Assembly (NCBI RefSeq): GCF_009363075.1
Contig: NZ_CP045293.1
Coordinates: 1,798,001 to 1,862,000 of the forward strand
DNA length: 64,000 nucleotides
Direction: 5' to 3'
Source of the DNA: Paenibacillus guangzhouensis
Lineage (GTDB): Bacteria > Bacillota > Bacilli > Paenibacillales > Paenibacillaceae
Part shown: positions 44,930 through 56,426 of the stretch, piece by piece
Numbering within the stretch: the first letter of the stretch is position 1
Layout of the letters: the number at the start of each line of letters is the position of its first letter
Position numbers and translations under genes: made by a program
Notes under the pieces: generated by a model
What the model saw: only the letters and a program-made list of their open reading frames with translations
Databases searched by the model: none
Told to the model about the DNA's origin: nothing

Positions 44930-46432
44930 ATGTCGGAAACATCTACACTTGAACAACGATTGAAGCATATGGCGCAATCCTTCGGGGAGAGTCCTGAACT
45001 GGTTGTACGCAGAATTAGTATTGGCAGCCAGCATGAGATTGGTGTCGGACTGCTCTATCTCAGTCCCATCGTGGATGATGAGAAAATATTCCGTATTCAT
45101 TATGCCTTAGAGAACCGCGGCAAGATTGTCTCGAAGATGGATGTCGATACATTCAACGGCGCTGAGATCCCCCCTTGGGCAATCTCACTTGGCATTCCTT
45201 CGGGTGACATCCAAGCGGCTCCATCCGAGGACAAGCTGATTACGGCCATTCTGAATGGCAATACCGTCCTATTATTCGAAAATGCACGTAACGGCGGCCT
45301 CATTGTATCAACCAGCGGGGGTGAGCATCGACAAGTATCCGAACCGACAACACAGACCACAATACGCGGAGCAAAAGAAGGCTTTACCGAGACCTTACAG
45401 ACGAACATTGCATTAATAAGAAGACGAATCAAGAGCGAAGATTTATGGACGGAAGCCTATGTGATCGGTACACTATCCAAGACCGACGTCCATGTTATGT
45501 ATATCAAGAGCAAAGTCTCGGAAGACATTCTTGCCGAGCTGCGCTCGCGACTCAAGAACATCAAAATAGAAGCGATTCTCGAGAGTAACTATATTGAAGA
45601 ATCGATTCAGGACAGCACCTTCGGCATTTTCCCCACGGTGAATAATACCGAGCGCCCGGATGTCGCGGCAGCAGCGCTTTTGGCCGGAAGAATTGTCATT
45701 CTCGTCGACGGCACGCCATTCGTACTGATTATTCCTGCGCTCCTCACCCATTTTTTCCAATCGCCCGAGGACTATTATCATCGCTATGATTTCGGCTTAA
45801 CACGAATCCTGCGTTATATTTCTTATTTGATTACGTTGCTGACACCGGGGCTATACATTGCCTTAACGACCTATCACCAAGAAATGCTGCCCACCACACT
45901 ATTGATCAGCATCGCATCCCAGCGAGAAGGCATCCCGTTTCCGGCATTCATTGAAGCGACGATCATGGAGCTAACCTTCCTCCTGCTCTATGAAGCGGGA
46001 ATACGATTGCCGCGTGCCGTAGGCTCCGCTATATCTATTGTCGGTGCGCTTGTCCTTGGCCAAGCTGCAGTCGAAGCGAATCTGATCTCTGCTGGCATGG
46101 TTATTATTGTATCGATTACCGCCATTACAAGTCAGATCTTTCCGAATGTGGAGCTGGGCATTTCGATTCGATATATGCGCTTTGCCATGATGGCGGTCGC
46201 CGCGGTATTCGGCCTCGTAGGCATGTTCATCGGTTGTATCTTGATCATCCTGCATATCGCGCACCTCAAATCATTCGGCGTATCTTTCTCGAAGCCCATC
46301 GCCCCCTTCAATTGGCGCGCTCAGCGTGATAATTTCATTCGTGTTCCATGGCGGCTAAGGGATTGGAAACGTATGGAGATGGAACATAAGTATACGGGCG
46401 ACACGAATGCATCAACGAACAAATCGGAATGA
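44930..46432 (+). CDS. Spore germination receptor subunit A (second operon)
   Basis: 500 aa. ATG at 44930 after GAAGAGGAC. N-terminal soluble domain (GLLYLSPIVDDEKIFRIHY, ESNYIEESIQDSTFGIFPTV), then membrane helices with HFFQSPEDYYHRYDFGLTRI and EGIPFPAFIEATIMELTFLL. Clearly of the same family as 23966-25354 but diverged. First of a four-gene operon. Confidence 0.92.
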   Translation: MSETSTLEQRLKHMAQSFGESPELVVRRISIGSQHEIGVGLLYLSPIVDDEKIFRIHYALENRGKIVSKMDVDTFNGAEIPPWAISLGIPSGDIQAAPSEDKLITAILNGNTVLLFENARNGGLIVSTSGGEHRQVSEPTTQTTIRGAKEGFTETLQTNIALIRRRIKSEDLWTEAYVIGTLSKTDVHVMYIKSKVSEDILAELRSRLKNIKIEAILESNYIEESIQDSTFGIFPTVNNTERPDVAAAALLAGRIVILVDGTPFVLIIPALLTHFFQSPEDYYHRYDFGLTRILRYISYLITLLTPGLYIALTTYHQEMLPTTLLISIASQREGIPFPAFIEATIMELTFLLLYEAGIRLPRAVGSAISIVGALVLGQAAVEANLISAGMVIIVSITAITSQIFPNVELGISIRYMRFAMMAVAAVFGLVGMFIGCILIILHIAHLKSFGVSFSKPIAPFNWRAQRDNFIRVPWRLRDWKRMEMEHKYTGDTNASTNKSE

Positions 46433-46444
46433 AAGGAGAACGTT

Positions 46445-47662
46445 ATGATCCGTAGATCTTTGCTGATCCTGTTGTGTCCATTGCTCATGCTTGCAACGTC
46501 TGGCTGTTGGAACCGTGCGGAACTCGATACGCTTGGAATTGCGACCGCGCTTGGCATCGACAAAGTTGATCATAATGAGTATTTAGTCTCCGCACAGATC
46601 GTCAATCCGATGGCCATCGGCAAAAAATCCAATGGCGATTCGCCTGTCTATATTGTGGAAGAGCGAGGAAAAACGGTCATTCAAGCGCTGCGCCGCATGA
46701 CGACACAAATCCCGCGCAAAGTCTATCTCTCTCACCTCGGCATGATTGTATTTAGCGACCAGGTCGCGCGAGAAGGTTTAGCGCAAGTGATCGACTTATT
46801 CGTTCGAGACCCTGAAGTCCGTGCCGATACGTTCATGGTGATTGGCCAGAATGCACCTGCCAGTACCATTATCAGCATCCTACCCAGGCTTGAACAAGTC
46901 CCTGCCAACAAAATCTTCAAGACAATCCAAATGTCGCAGGCGAACTGGGCACCTACCGTCGGCGTACGGCTGGATGATTTCATTCAAGGAGCCATAAGTC
47001 TTGGTAGACAGCCTGTCATCACAGGCGTTAAGTTGGTGGGCAAACCGGAGGAAGGCAGCAGCTTGGATACATTTAAGAAATCTACGGGGATTCCATACAT
47101 TCGGATTCCGACGATCGCCGTATTCAACAGTGCCAAGCTCGTCGGATATCTAGGGGAATCCGAGAGCAAGGGATTGAATTATATCCTTAACAACGTGAAA
47201 TCAACGATCGGTATTCTCCCATGCAATAAGGGAATCTCAGCGCTTGAAGTTGTGAATGCTGAATCAACCGTGAAGAGCAAGATGATGAATGGCAGACCGG
47301 AAATCTTTATTCACGTCAAGGTTAGCGGCAACATTGCTGAGTTGAACTGCGACGAAGATCTATTGGAACCGGATGCGATTCGGATGCTGGAACAAGAAGG
47401 CAGATTGGAAATCAACCGCGTTATTCAGAGCACGGTCGATGCGGCCCAGAAAACATACGGCGTTGACTTTGTCGGTTTCGGGAATCGGCTCCATCAAGAC
47501 CATTGGCGCCAATGGCGCAAAATGGAACGGAAATGGGACAAAATCTTCCCCACCGTCAAAGTACATATTGATTCCAAAGTAAAAATTTTGCGAATCGGCA
47601 CCGAAACCAATCCGTTGAAATATCGAAGACAAGAAGCGTGGAAAGGAAACTTGGAGAAATGA
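46445..47662 (+). CDS. Spore germination receptor subunit C (second operon)
   Basis: 405 aa, ATG after AAAGGAG. Lipobox ATSGC in LLMLATSGCWNRAELDTLGI. GNRLHQDHWRQWRKMERKWD near the end is a classical Ger(x)C block. Inner-membrane-anchored lipoprotein of the receptor. Twelve bases after A and overlapping the next gene by four. Confidence 0.92.
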   Translation: MIRRSLLILLCPLLMLATSGCWNRAELDTLGIATALGIDKVDHNEYLVSAQIVNPMAIGKKSNGDSPVYIVEERGKTVIQALRRMTTQIPRKVYLSHLGMIVFSDQVAREGLAQVIDLFVRDPEVRADTFMVIGQNAPASTIISILPRLEQVPANKIFKTIQMSQANWAPTVGVRLDDFIQGAISLGRQPVITGVKLVGKPEEGSSLDTFKKSTGIPYIRIPTIAVFNSAKLVGYLGESESKGLNYILNNVKSTIGILPCNKGISALEVVNAESTVKSKMMNGRPEIFIHVKVSGNIAELNCDEDLLEPDAIRMLEQEGRLEINRVIQSTVDAAQKTYGVDFVGFGNRLHQDHWRQWRKMERKWDKIFPTVKVHIDSKVKILRIGTETNPLKYRRQEAWKGNLEK

Positions 47663-47910
47663 AATACGTTAATGCCTTACTGGTGACCCTCATATGTGCA
47701 GGCATTCTCTTCCTGGACCTCCCAACTATCTACCGAAGCCAATCAAAGAAGGATCGGATCGTCTATTTGGTCATTTTAGGCATTGGGTTGATCTTGTGTT
47801 ATCTCAGCATTTTCGATGCGCCTATCCCAAGCCCTTATCTCGTGCTCGGATGGGTCTTTTCACCGATGGGGACTGCCATTTATAACTACTTAACAGGAGA
47901 TACCTACTAA
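47659..47910 (+). CDS. Small membrane protein in a germination operon
   Basis: 83 aa. ATG at 47659 overlaps the C gene stop (ATGA). Three hydrophobic segments (VNALLVTLICAGILFLDLP, VYLVILGIGLILCYLSIF and PYLVLGWVFSPMGTAIYNYL). Small extra subunits of this kind, such as the GerD- or 2-TM D-type proteins, occur in some ger operons and modulate the receptor; it is too diverged to name. One base separates it from the B gene. Confidence 0.75.
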   Translation: MKYVNALLVTLICAGILFLDLPTIYRSQSKKDRIVYLVILGIGLILCYLSIFDAPIPSPYLVLGWVFSPMGTAIYNYLTGDTY

Positions 47911-47911
47911 G

Positions 47912-49015
47912 ATGCAGGACAAACGAATCTCAACGCGGCAATTCACGATGCTCGTCATCATGTATACGATCGGGTACGGCATTCTTATCCTGCCGCATTT
48001 CTTAACCCTAACCGCGCGGCAGCAAGCCTGGCAGATTGTCGTCATCGGCTTTCCGGTCATTGCTTATGTTGCCTACTTATATTTTCGTCTCTTCCGTAAG
48101 CATCCACGCCTTGATCTCTTCGAGCTGATGGACCACATCCTCGGCAAATGGATAAGCCGCGTCTTCATCATCATTCTGCTATGGATGATCTTATTCGTCT
48201 CCTTGACGAGCTTGCTCAGTCTAATCGAAGGTTTCATTACCACGGAAATCATGACAGAAACGCCTTCGTGGACCTTTGCGCTCATGTTCATGTTCATTAT
48301 CGTCGTCGGGATTAAATTAGGCGTACAGACCATATCCAAAGCAAATGAGATGCTGTTCTATATTTTCAATGTCTTCTTTTTCACCTTAATCTTAACGGTA
48401 TTGCCCAAAGTACGCTCCGACCCACTCGCTATCAAATTTATCCCGATGTTTGAGGTTGGATGGCAGCCGATGCTGGTAACGTTCTTGAATTACTTTAGCG
48501 CGGTCGGTGCACCGCTTATTATTCTTCTTGCCTTTTTCCCAAAAGAGATTGAAAAGCCAGAGACGGCAACCAGGTCCTTCGTGCTCGGCACTTCGATTGG
48601 CGGGGTCTATTTGTTAATCATTCTGCTATGCTGCATTGGTGTACTCGGGTATGATCTAACGTCTACCGCGATTTATCCAAGCTATAATCTAGCGCAGCGC
48701 ATCAACATCGCCGACTTCTTCACGCGGATCGAAGTTCTCATGGCAGCCAGCTGGTTCATCACGATCTATATTAAGCTCATCTTCTATTACAAGTTCAGCG
48801 TTCGGGGATTGTCTCACCTATTGAATATTCAGAATCAGCAACTGCTCGCTGTTCCGTTAGCGATCACACCGTTAATTCTGTCGTTCTATATCTATCCGGA
48901 CATTTCTTCGTTGTTCAAATTCGAGATTACAATTTGGACTTATGCTTCCATTGCCTTCTTATTCGGCATACCATTGCTGCTGCTGACTGTTGGCAAACTG
49001 CGCAGAATGATCTGA
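47912..49015 (+). CDS. Spore germination receptor subunit B (second operon)
   Basis: 367 aa, ATG after ACAGGAGAT. About ten helices, GerB/APC-like: STRQFTMLVIMYTIGYGILI at the start, GVQTISKANEMLFYIFNVFF in the middle. Last gene, giving an A-C-small-B order different from the first operon. ACACCCCTG with CAGGGGTGT at 49030-49079 may end the transcript. Confidence 0.91.
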   Translation: MQDKRISTRQFTMLVIMYTIGYGILILPHFLTLTARQQAWQIVVIGFPVIAYVAYLYFRLFRKHPRLDLFELMDHILGKWISRVFIIILLWMILFVSLTSLLSLIEGFITTEIMTETPSWTFALMFMFIIVVGIKLGVQTISKANEMLFYIFNVFFFTLILTVLPKVRSDPLAIKFIPMFEVGWQPMLVTFLNYFSAVGAPLIILLAFFPKEIEKPETATRSFVLGTSIGGVYLLIILLCCIGVLGYDLTSTAIYPSYNLAQRINIADFFTRIEVLMAASWFITIYIKLIFYYKFSVRGLSHLLNIQNQQLLAVPLAITPLILSFYIYPDISSLFKFEITIWTYASIAFLFGIPLLLLTVGKLRRMI

Positions 49016-49226
49016 TGCATCGCGCAAAAGACACCCCTGCCTCAAGGTATCGGATAATCCGAAAAAGAGACAGGGGTGTAACTAGAATAAATACTTCATT
49101 CATTTCCCATAGGAAATATTCATTATTTCCCAGGCGAGCGCAGGATTCGATTGAAATCGCTTACATGTCTATCATTTTCGACGTTCATCGTCAGATGGAA
49201 TCGACATTTTCTATCAATCCCGCCCG

Positions 49227-52200
49227 CTATTTCAGGATTTGATGGGCAATAGCAGCAAGATCGGAAATATCAATTTTGTTATCGCCATTGAGGTCTGCTC
49301 TCTTGACTTGCGACCAACCAGGGCTCTCGGATGTCATGCCATATGCAGCAGCCGCCAATGCAAGATCGCCAATACTGACTTTACCATCGCCGTTCACATC
49401 GCCGATCATTCCTGCCGCAATCTCCACTTGGACGGTGGACAAAGATGCGGATTGTTCATTACCCGTCTCATCCGCTACGGTCGCTTGACTTATTGATATC
49501 CGCCCCGTCCCTGAGGTTGACGAATCTTTCGCTCTCATCGTGATCTCCATAAGATCCGGATTTCCCGTCACGCCGGATAGAATCCCTTCGCTCGCGAGAA
49601 TGAAGCGTTGCTTGCCTGACTCGAGTTGCTTCGTCGTTACGAGATTCACACCAGTTCGCAGCGATTTCGCAGCAATAAATTCGAATCGGGATGTGTCGTA
49701 GTCCAGCACGAAATCCTCTGCAAAGATTGGCGTTGCCACTTGGATTAGCCCTAGCTTTACAAGGAACGACTGCCCTGCACGAACTGAAGGGTCAGCTGTT
49801 AAGGTTGTCGCCGTTCCCTTTGAAGTTACGGTCACTAGACGGCTTGCGGTGAATCCGCCATCTTCCGTCGTTACCGTAATTGTCGCGTTTCCAGGCTTCA
49901 ACCCTGTTAGTATTGCCTGACCTTGTATGGCTTCGAGTTTTACTGCTTGATCATTGCTAAGCTTCCAGTTGACCTGTTGGTTCGTCGCATTGGTCGGCAG
50001 TACGGTAGCTGTTAGCGTCGCCGTCTCTCCGACAGGCAGTGTGACGTCCTCAGGGCGAAGCTCAACGCCGGTTACACTAATCGAACGCGGATAACCAAAG
50101 ACGAGGAACTCATCGATCTCCGTCCAAGGTCACCCGTATGTATCGCGCATCTCGCGTGAACGATTGTGTCTGAATCTTTTCTGTGCTGGTATGATTCATT
50201 CGATCTGCGACGGAGGTCCAGTTCGCATTGTCTGTCGAAACCTCGACATTGTACTTCCACAACACATTTTTCTCAAAATGAATTTCACTGCCAACTAAGC
50301 TGTAGATCTCGCCTAGGTCTACTTTCCACCACTTCCCTGCTGCTCCGCCATTTGCAATCCACCGCGTGGACTCATTCCCGTCATTTGCGTAAGATGCCGG
50401 ACTCGACGCACTATCACTGCTAGCTGGCTTGTTCAGAGCTAGATTCGCCGGCTTCTTGCGAACTGTTACGGTGCTCATTGCGGTAAAGTTGCCATCCAGC
50501 GTGCGAACCGTGATCACAGCCGTCCCGGCCTGCTTGCCCGATACGATCGCTTTTCCCGCTCCGGATGATTGAACGCTTGCCACATTCGTCTTACTGCTCG
50601 TCCATGTAAGATGCTGGTTCAATGCATACATAGGCTTAACGTGGGCGGAGAGTTCTGCGTAACCATCTTCTATAACCGTTACAGTTGCTGGATCGAGCTC
50701 TACGCCGGTTACGGCGGGTCCTGTTGCCACAACAGTAACCTCTGTCGTCGCAGATAGCCCATCTACTCCCGTCGTTGCCGTAATCGTGGTAGAACCAACG
50801 CTTTTCGCAGAAACCAGGCCATTATCATCTACGGTCGCGACTACAGGATGGCTTGAGGTCCATGTTACCTGTGAATTCGTTGCGTTCACGGGAAGGACGC
50901 TCGCATGCAGCTTCAAAGAGGTGTTCGTATCTAGATTCAGCAGCGCATGGCTAGGATCAATCGTAATCGATGTCGGGTTCACTCCTTGAGATTGAATACG
51001 GAATTCTTTAAACAACGCTATTCCATTCTGGCTGCCAGCAGCAGTCATGAACAGCCCCACATCCTGCTTCGCACTCGCTTGTGCAATTGTCGCAGTTCCA
51101 ACAGTTGTCCATTGAACGCCATCCAAGCTGCACGCGCCAGTATAGGTCGTTCCTGAGCGGGTAAGTCGAAGATAGCTTGGTGCAGTGTATCCTAACTTAT
51201 TCACGTATGTCTCCAGCTTGCCGTCACCATTTGCATCATAGGACAGAACACAGCCATTGCTAGGCGTTACAGCGAAGTTCAAGAACCCTGCCGAACCGTT
51301 CGAAGATAGATCATTGCGTACGATGATGCCTGCTCTAGCCCATGGACCTGTAGTGTCCTGTTTCGTCACTTGCGTTGTGACCGTTGTGTTATCTAGCATA
51401 CTGTCATCTGCATAGATTGCACCGAATTCATTCGTTCCGCCCCACAAATCGGCTCCTCCGCCATAAATACCGAAGGCGTTATCCAGTTGGGCGTATTTCG
51501 CGTTGTTGAAGGACACCGTTTGATATCGATTGCTTACTCCCTGTGAGATCAGAAGGTTTACTTGGGTCGTCGCCGTCTTCGTCCCCCCCTCTGCATCAAA
51601 AGTCGAAGTTAATGCGATATTGCGCGATAGTCCTCCGTTTTCAGAAGCGTTCTCTAGTAACATCGCTTGAAACTTCACCGTAAAGCTTGCCCCTGGTGCG
51701 AGTTGATCGATCTTAAGTGGCGTTATCGGAATCATGTTAAAAGAATCCGCGACGGGTACGACGGCACGAACATTCTTCACTGAACTAAAGCTGCTGTCAT
51801 TCTTAATGATTCCGGTTATCGTAACAGGTTGCCCTGGTGTTACAATCACTTGATCGACACTTGCCGAGTAGCTTACCGTGCCTGTCGAACTTAATTCATT
51901 CAATACCTTCTGCGCAATGTGGACAATATCACCTTGCTGTTCAGTCGCATAAGCATTTTGTTGTCTCGACCAACCGTCCCCATTGGCGAACCAGTCGATG
52001 CTTATCGGGGTTGTATTGTTCATTAGCGCAGTCTTCAAGCTATCGAAGTAGATTTGTCAACGGGAATAATAGAAATCACCTACGAGTCCTGCCCATTCCC
52101 GGTTCGCATAGTCATGCAGTCCCCCGGATACCGCTCCGGAACGATCGCCCCAAACGGTCAGAATCGAGCGAGCATCGAACTCCAGCTTCGTCCGTTCAAC

Positions 52201-54083
52201 CGGATCAGCAGCCGCTCGTTTGGCATCCTCTAGCCATGGTCCGAGCATCGTCTGTTTGTTGGTCGCGACCGCTTCATCCATTAATTTCATATACCGAAGC
52301 CAATGGTCCGTAAGTGCTGTAAAGGACGCGATATCCTTTGCCTCATACGCCGACTTGATCTTCGGCAGCAGGACTCTGCTCTGATTGGAGAGAACTTGGC
52401 GCGTGACGTCCATAAGATCATATCGATAAGCACTGCTATCTTGGAGCTCCGGCTTCACCTGGAGCAAGGCCGGTAGTGCAGCATTGAATGCGTTTGCATC
52501 ATAACGCATACTGCTCGGCGACCATGTCGCTGCGGTATTCACCGTAAGACTAGGCTGCGCTGAGAATAATCCATCCTGTGCTTCGCTCCAGCCATTCCCC
52601 GGCATGTTATAGGCCGTCTGCCGGATAACCTCCCAAGCCGCTGCGGCATTCGCATCCACACCGCCATATCTGCGCTCCGCCCAGTCTGCGAACCACTTCG
52701 CGGTATCCACTGGCTCCGATTGCCAAGCCATCTCCGTGAAAAAATCGAAGGCGACGGGATTATTCAATCCGCCTTCCGGCATCATGGCAATCCCGGACAA
52801 TTGACTCCCAGCTTTGTTCTTCCACTGCCAGTATCTCGTGTTCCATTCGCCAAGGTTAGCGCCTATCGTCGTATGACCGCCGAAGTTCCAGATCGTACCG
52901 AATGCATAAGGTGTATTTGCCCAGGTGCTCTCACGATTAAGACCCGTATAACGATCCGATAGTCCGTCGACGATTAATATTTTGCTCTTATCTAGCGGTG
53001 CGAGTAATGCAGCGGTAGGATTCGACTGCCATCCGAGAATCGCCCAGATCGCGCCTGGGTGAGCAGTCTGCAGTGCCGTCTCAACGGCTTTGGCTGCTGT
53101 ACCAACTGGAACGTCACCGGCATTTCCTCCCTCATGCAAGAGATCCATCTTATACATCGATGAATCTCCAAACCGCTCCTTCTGATGCTGATAGAAAGAT
53201 GCAGCCACTAGTGGAAATAGCGCATTTCTCGGATCGAGCCAGTCCGGACGCGTAAACCCAACCCAGCCTCCTTGCGGAATCACGCGTCCCGTAGGATTCT
53301 TCTCAACGAACTTCGTCGGAACCGTACCGAAATAACCAGGGAACACCGGTGTTATCCCAAGTTCACGTAAGCGATCCGCGATTTTTTTGCCCAATTCCGC
53401 ACGTTGTTCGATTAATTGCTTCGAGATCGGACGCCAAAACAGCACATATTCTGAAGCAACCACCATGGTTGATGCGCTGGAAGTGTGATCCAATCACGCA
53501 TTTCTTGTTCCGTATAACCAAACTCTTGGAACGTATCATAATAGACGGCTTCTTGACCTACTGTGACGAGAACTTCATTGATGCCATGCAATGCCAGGAC
53601 GTCGATTAATCGCTGCCAATCTTCCCATGTTCGGTATGCACCGGTATATCCATCATCCGTGTCATTCAACGCATAACGATGTGAGACATTTGCCTGCTGC
53701 TCAATCGGGGATCCTGGGAGAGGCAGTTGCATTGGCAGATTTAGCTGCTCGCCGTTCCAATTGACATTCGCCTTCGCTATCGACTTCAAGTACCAATTGA
53801 AGCCTGTTAACAACACCGCAGGGCTTGTACCCGATATTTCGAGTGATCCGCTTGTGCCCGCAATTCGGAAATAGTCTCCTTTCGAACCTCGGTCAACGGC
53901 AATGAAATGCACCTGATCATATTGCTTCGGGATCAATCGTTTTAGCACTTCAATGGCTGGCTGTGTGTCGAACACGCCTGCACCCGCGGCCGGTGCGGCC
54001 CTTACGTTAAAGCCTAGCCTGCCTGGATCCAACATACTGGTTAACATTAGAAGCATACACATGATGGTTAACGTTCTCTTCAT
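49227..54083 (-). pseudogene. Multimodular GH89 alpha-N-acetylglucosaminidase, three lesions
   Basis: Four fragments form one protein of about 1,600 aa. (1) 54083-53412: signal peptide, NAGLU N-domain, and LPAHQPWWLLQNM. (2) 53493-52057: catalytic domain with MMPEGGLNNPVAFDFFTEMA, containing the expected Glu residues. (3) 52038-50110: rest of GH89, beta modules, two Ig-like BIG2 domains and an F5/8 carbohydrate-binding domain. (4) 50100-49227: another BIG2, a cohesin-like domain and a dockerin (GDVNGDGKVSIGDLALAAAA). Lesions are a frameshift near 53440, an in-frame TGA at 52057-52059 where family proteins should continue (YYSR, then QIYFDSL), and a frameshift near 50112. The enzyme would release GlcNAc from mucin or heparan-type glycans outside the cell. 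Confidence 0.85.
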
Positions 54084-54294
54084 TGCAACTCACCTCTTCG
54101 ACATAGTATGGTGCCTTGCCAAGATAGATCCTCTCATGCTGTCGACTTCTCATCAATTCAGGTTAAGTCTATGGCGATGCGCTGCGAATATCAATCGCTA
54201 ATAATGTCGTAAACCATCGAAATTATGATTTATTCAATCTTTTTTATTTAATGCAGTTAAGTAAATGAACCATCGGGTTGACCCATACATAGCA

Positions 54295-54342
54295 AAAAGG
54301 CATGAAGTTCAAGGATTTCTCCCTAAATTCATGCCTTCTCAT
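54295..54342 (-). terminator. Terminator of the LtaS-like gene
   Basis: AAGGCATGAA and TTCATGCCTTTTT pair on the minus strand, 14 bases past the stop. Confidence 0.8.
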
Positions 54343-54355
54343 TATCCGAGTTCCG

Positions 54356-56245
54356 CTATGGCTCACGCTTTGGCAGCATTTTCACATAGGCATCGGATAG
54401 CTTCATTAATTTCAAAATATATTCGTAATCTTTCTTATATGGCGATAGGTCCGTGACGGGTTCAAATGTACTTAGATTGATCGCTTGACCATCATCGAAT
54501 CCTTTGCCTGGAATGAACAGAATCTCATCGTTAAAGAAAGAACCTGTCGGCAAGTAGTATCGCATCCCGATCAGATTATGATCAATATTTAACAAGTCAT
54601 GACCAAATGCCGTAAATTGCTGATCTTCGAGCGATATGCCCATCAGATTTGCAATGGTCGGCATCATGTCAACCTGACCACCAACACGATTGACAACCTG
54701 TCCTTTTTCCATCCCAGGAACATGAATCATGAATGGAATATTAAATCTGCTGACATACTCATTATATGGAATACCTAGCGCCTTGCTAAGCTCTTCCGGA
54801 TTATTGTCTTGTGGCTGCAGTCCGAAATGATCTCCGTAGACGACCAATACCGTATTCTCCCACATACCATTTTTCTTCAGGGAATCAATCAATTGACCGA
54901 GCGCATAATCGGTATAGTGCTGCGCATACATATAATTCCCAATTTGCTTGGTTGCGAGCTCTGCTGGTAGATCCAGTGTCTTCGCACGATCCGGCACTTT
55001 AAAAGGAAAATGACTGGATACAGTAACAAACTGTGCGTAGAACGGCTGCTGCTTTTTGCTGATTTCGGATAACTTGTTCACGCCGACCCGGTACAATTCT
55101 TCATCTGACGCGCCAAACTCATTAAATTGGTCGTTTTTGAATGAAGGCTTGTCAAAATACTGGTTAAATCCTAATGCCGGATACATACGAATTCGATCCC
55201 AGAACTTCACATCATTGACGTGGAATGTGTTGGTGACGTAGTTCTGTTTTTCAAGGAGTCTCGGCAAGCTTGGCAGCTCACGATCCCCATATCCTGTTGA
55301 CATCGCAATCGCACCTGTCGGGTAGATCGATGTATTCGACATGAACTCGGCATCTGACGTATTGCCTGGCCCAATTTGCTGATAAATATGCGGGAAGTAG
55401 AAGCTGTCTTTGGCAAGTTGATTCAAGACCGGTGTGATCTCCTGATTATTCACCTTCAGATTAATTAGGAAATTCTGAAAGGCTTCCATCTGAACAACAA
55501 TCAGGTTCTTCCCTTTGGCAGCTCCGAAATGAGCGGGCTTCTGCCCTACTGCAAGCGGTTTGTCTCGATAAGTGAAGGTGTCTTCGGAAGTCTGAACTTG
55601 CTGGGTTACTTCTTGAATATTTCCTTCCTCCACCATCTTATTCGTTTCTCTAGCCTTAAGCGCAATCGCGAATTGATAATCGATAAATCCTGCATCCTGC
55701 GCAAGCGCCAATTCATTATCCGTCGACTTGTTCTGCATAACAGTTCTTACGGATAGCACAAGGCAAATAACTGTAACGGCGGCGATGGCAATTCTCCAAT
55801 AGCGGCGTTGCGTCGGATTGGGTACGGTTTGCGAACGACGACGTGTAGCTAGCCAAATCACGGCCATCACCAATGCATCGAGGAAATAAATATAATAGAT
55901 CGGGCGAATCGTCGCACTAACACTATCTCCGATTTCTGTCACCTGATGAAGTGCCGTTAATGCTGTGTAAGTAACGACGGAACCGAAATGATCATAATAC
56001 AATGTCGCGGCAAAACAGATGAACGATAACAACAAATTAAATCCCCAGTAGACATACCGTTTCGAACGCATAGGCAAAATTAACTCTAAAATACCGAATA
56101 TCGCACAAATCGCGAATACATCTCGAAGCAGCTGAACCGCAGTCATCTGCTCGAAAAAGAAATAGCGCATCAGGACGAGCTTCCCAAATGCGCAAAGGAT
56201 GGCCCAGAAGAAGATCGGAATCCTCTTCGCAAATATTTTCTCCAT
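54356..56245 (-). CDS. LTA synthase family membrane sulfatase
   Basis: 629 aa. Five N-terminal helices to about residue 165, then an extracellular sulfatase domain. Metal and catalytic residues of LtaS are recognisable: Glu in VVQMEAFQNF, Thr in GPGNTSDAEFMSN and Asp-His in VVYGDHFGLQ. It would transfer glycerophosphate from phosphatidylglycerol to a lipoteichoic acid chain or primer. Which paralog type (LtaS, YfnI, YqgS or YvgJ) cannot be said. Monocistronic. Confidence 0.9.
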   Translation of the reverse strand: MEKIFAKRIPIFFWAILCAFGKLVLMRYFFFEQMTAVQLLRDVFAICAIFGILELILPMRSKRYVYWGFNLLLSFICFAATLYYDHFGSVVTYTALTALHQVTEIGDSVSATIRPIYYIYFLDALVMAVIWLATRRRSQTVPNPTQRRYWRIAIAAVTVICLVLSVRTVMQNKSTDNELALAQDAGFIDYQFAIALKARETNKMVEEGNIQEVTQQVQTSEDTFTYRDKPLAVGQKPAHFGAAKGKNLIVVQMEAFQNFLINLKVNNQEITPVLNQLAKDSFYFPHIYQQIGPGNTSDAEFMSNTSIYPTGAIAMSTGYGDRELPSLPRLLEKQNYVTNTFHVNDVKFWDRIRMYPALGFNQYFDKPSFKNDQFNEFGASDEELYRVGVNKLSEISKKQQPFYAQFVTVSSHFPFKVPDRAKTLDLPAELATKQIGNYMYAQHYTDYALGQLIDSLKKNGMWENTVLVVYGDHFGLQPQDNNPEELSKALGIPYNEYVSRFNIPFMIHVPGMEKGQVVNRVGGQVDMMPTIANLMGISLEDQQFTAFGHDLLNIDHNLIGMRYYLPTGSFFNDEILFIPGKGFDDGQAINLSTFEPVTDLSPYKKDYEYILKLMKLSDAYVKMLPKREP

Positions 56246-56359
56246 ATGATCTCAATCTTCTTTCCTATGAAATTATTGTTTACAATTTTTTAATATTTTC
56301 ATAGTATATCAGATTTGGACCCGTCTCTACCAATCATATCTTCCATCCAGTACAAGAAG

Positions 56360-56405
56360 ACCCTTCCACTTCATCCAAGATGAACATGTAGGGTCTTCTT
56401 ACTTG
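56360..56405 (-). terminator. Terminator of the thiamin operon
   Basis: AAGAAGACCCT and AGGGTCTTCTT pair around a ~25-base loop, 22 bases past the thiF stop. Confidence 0.75.
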
Positions 56406-56426
56406 AGCTATACATTCCGATAAGAG

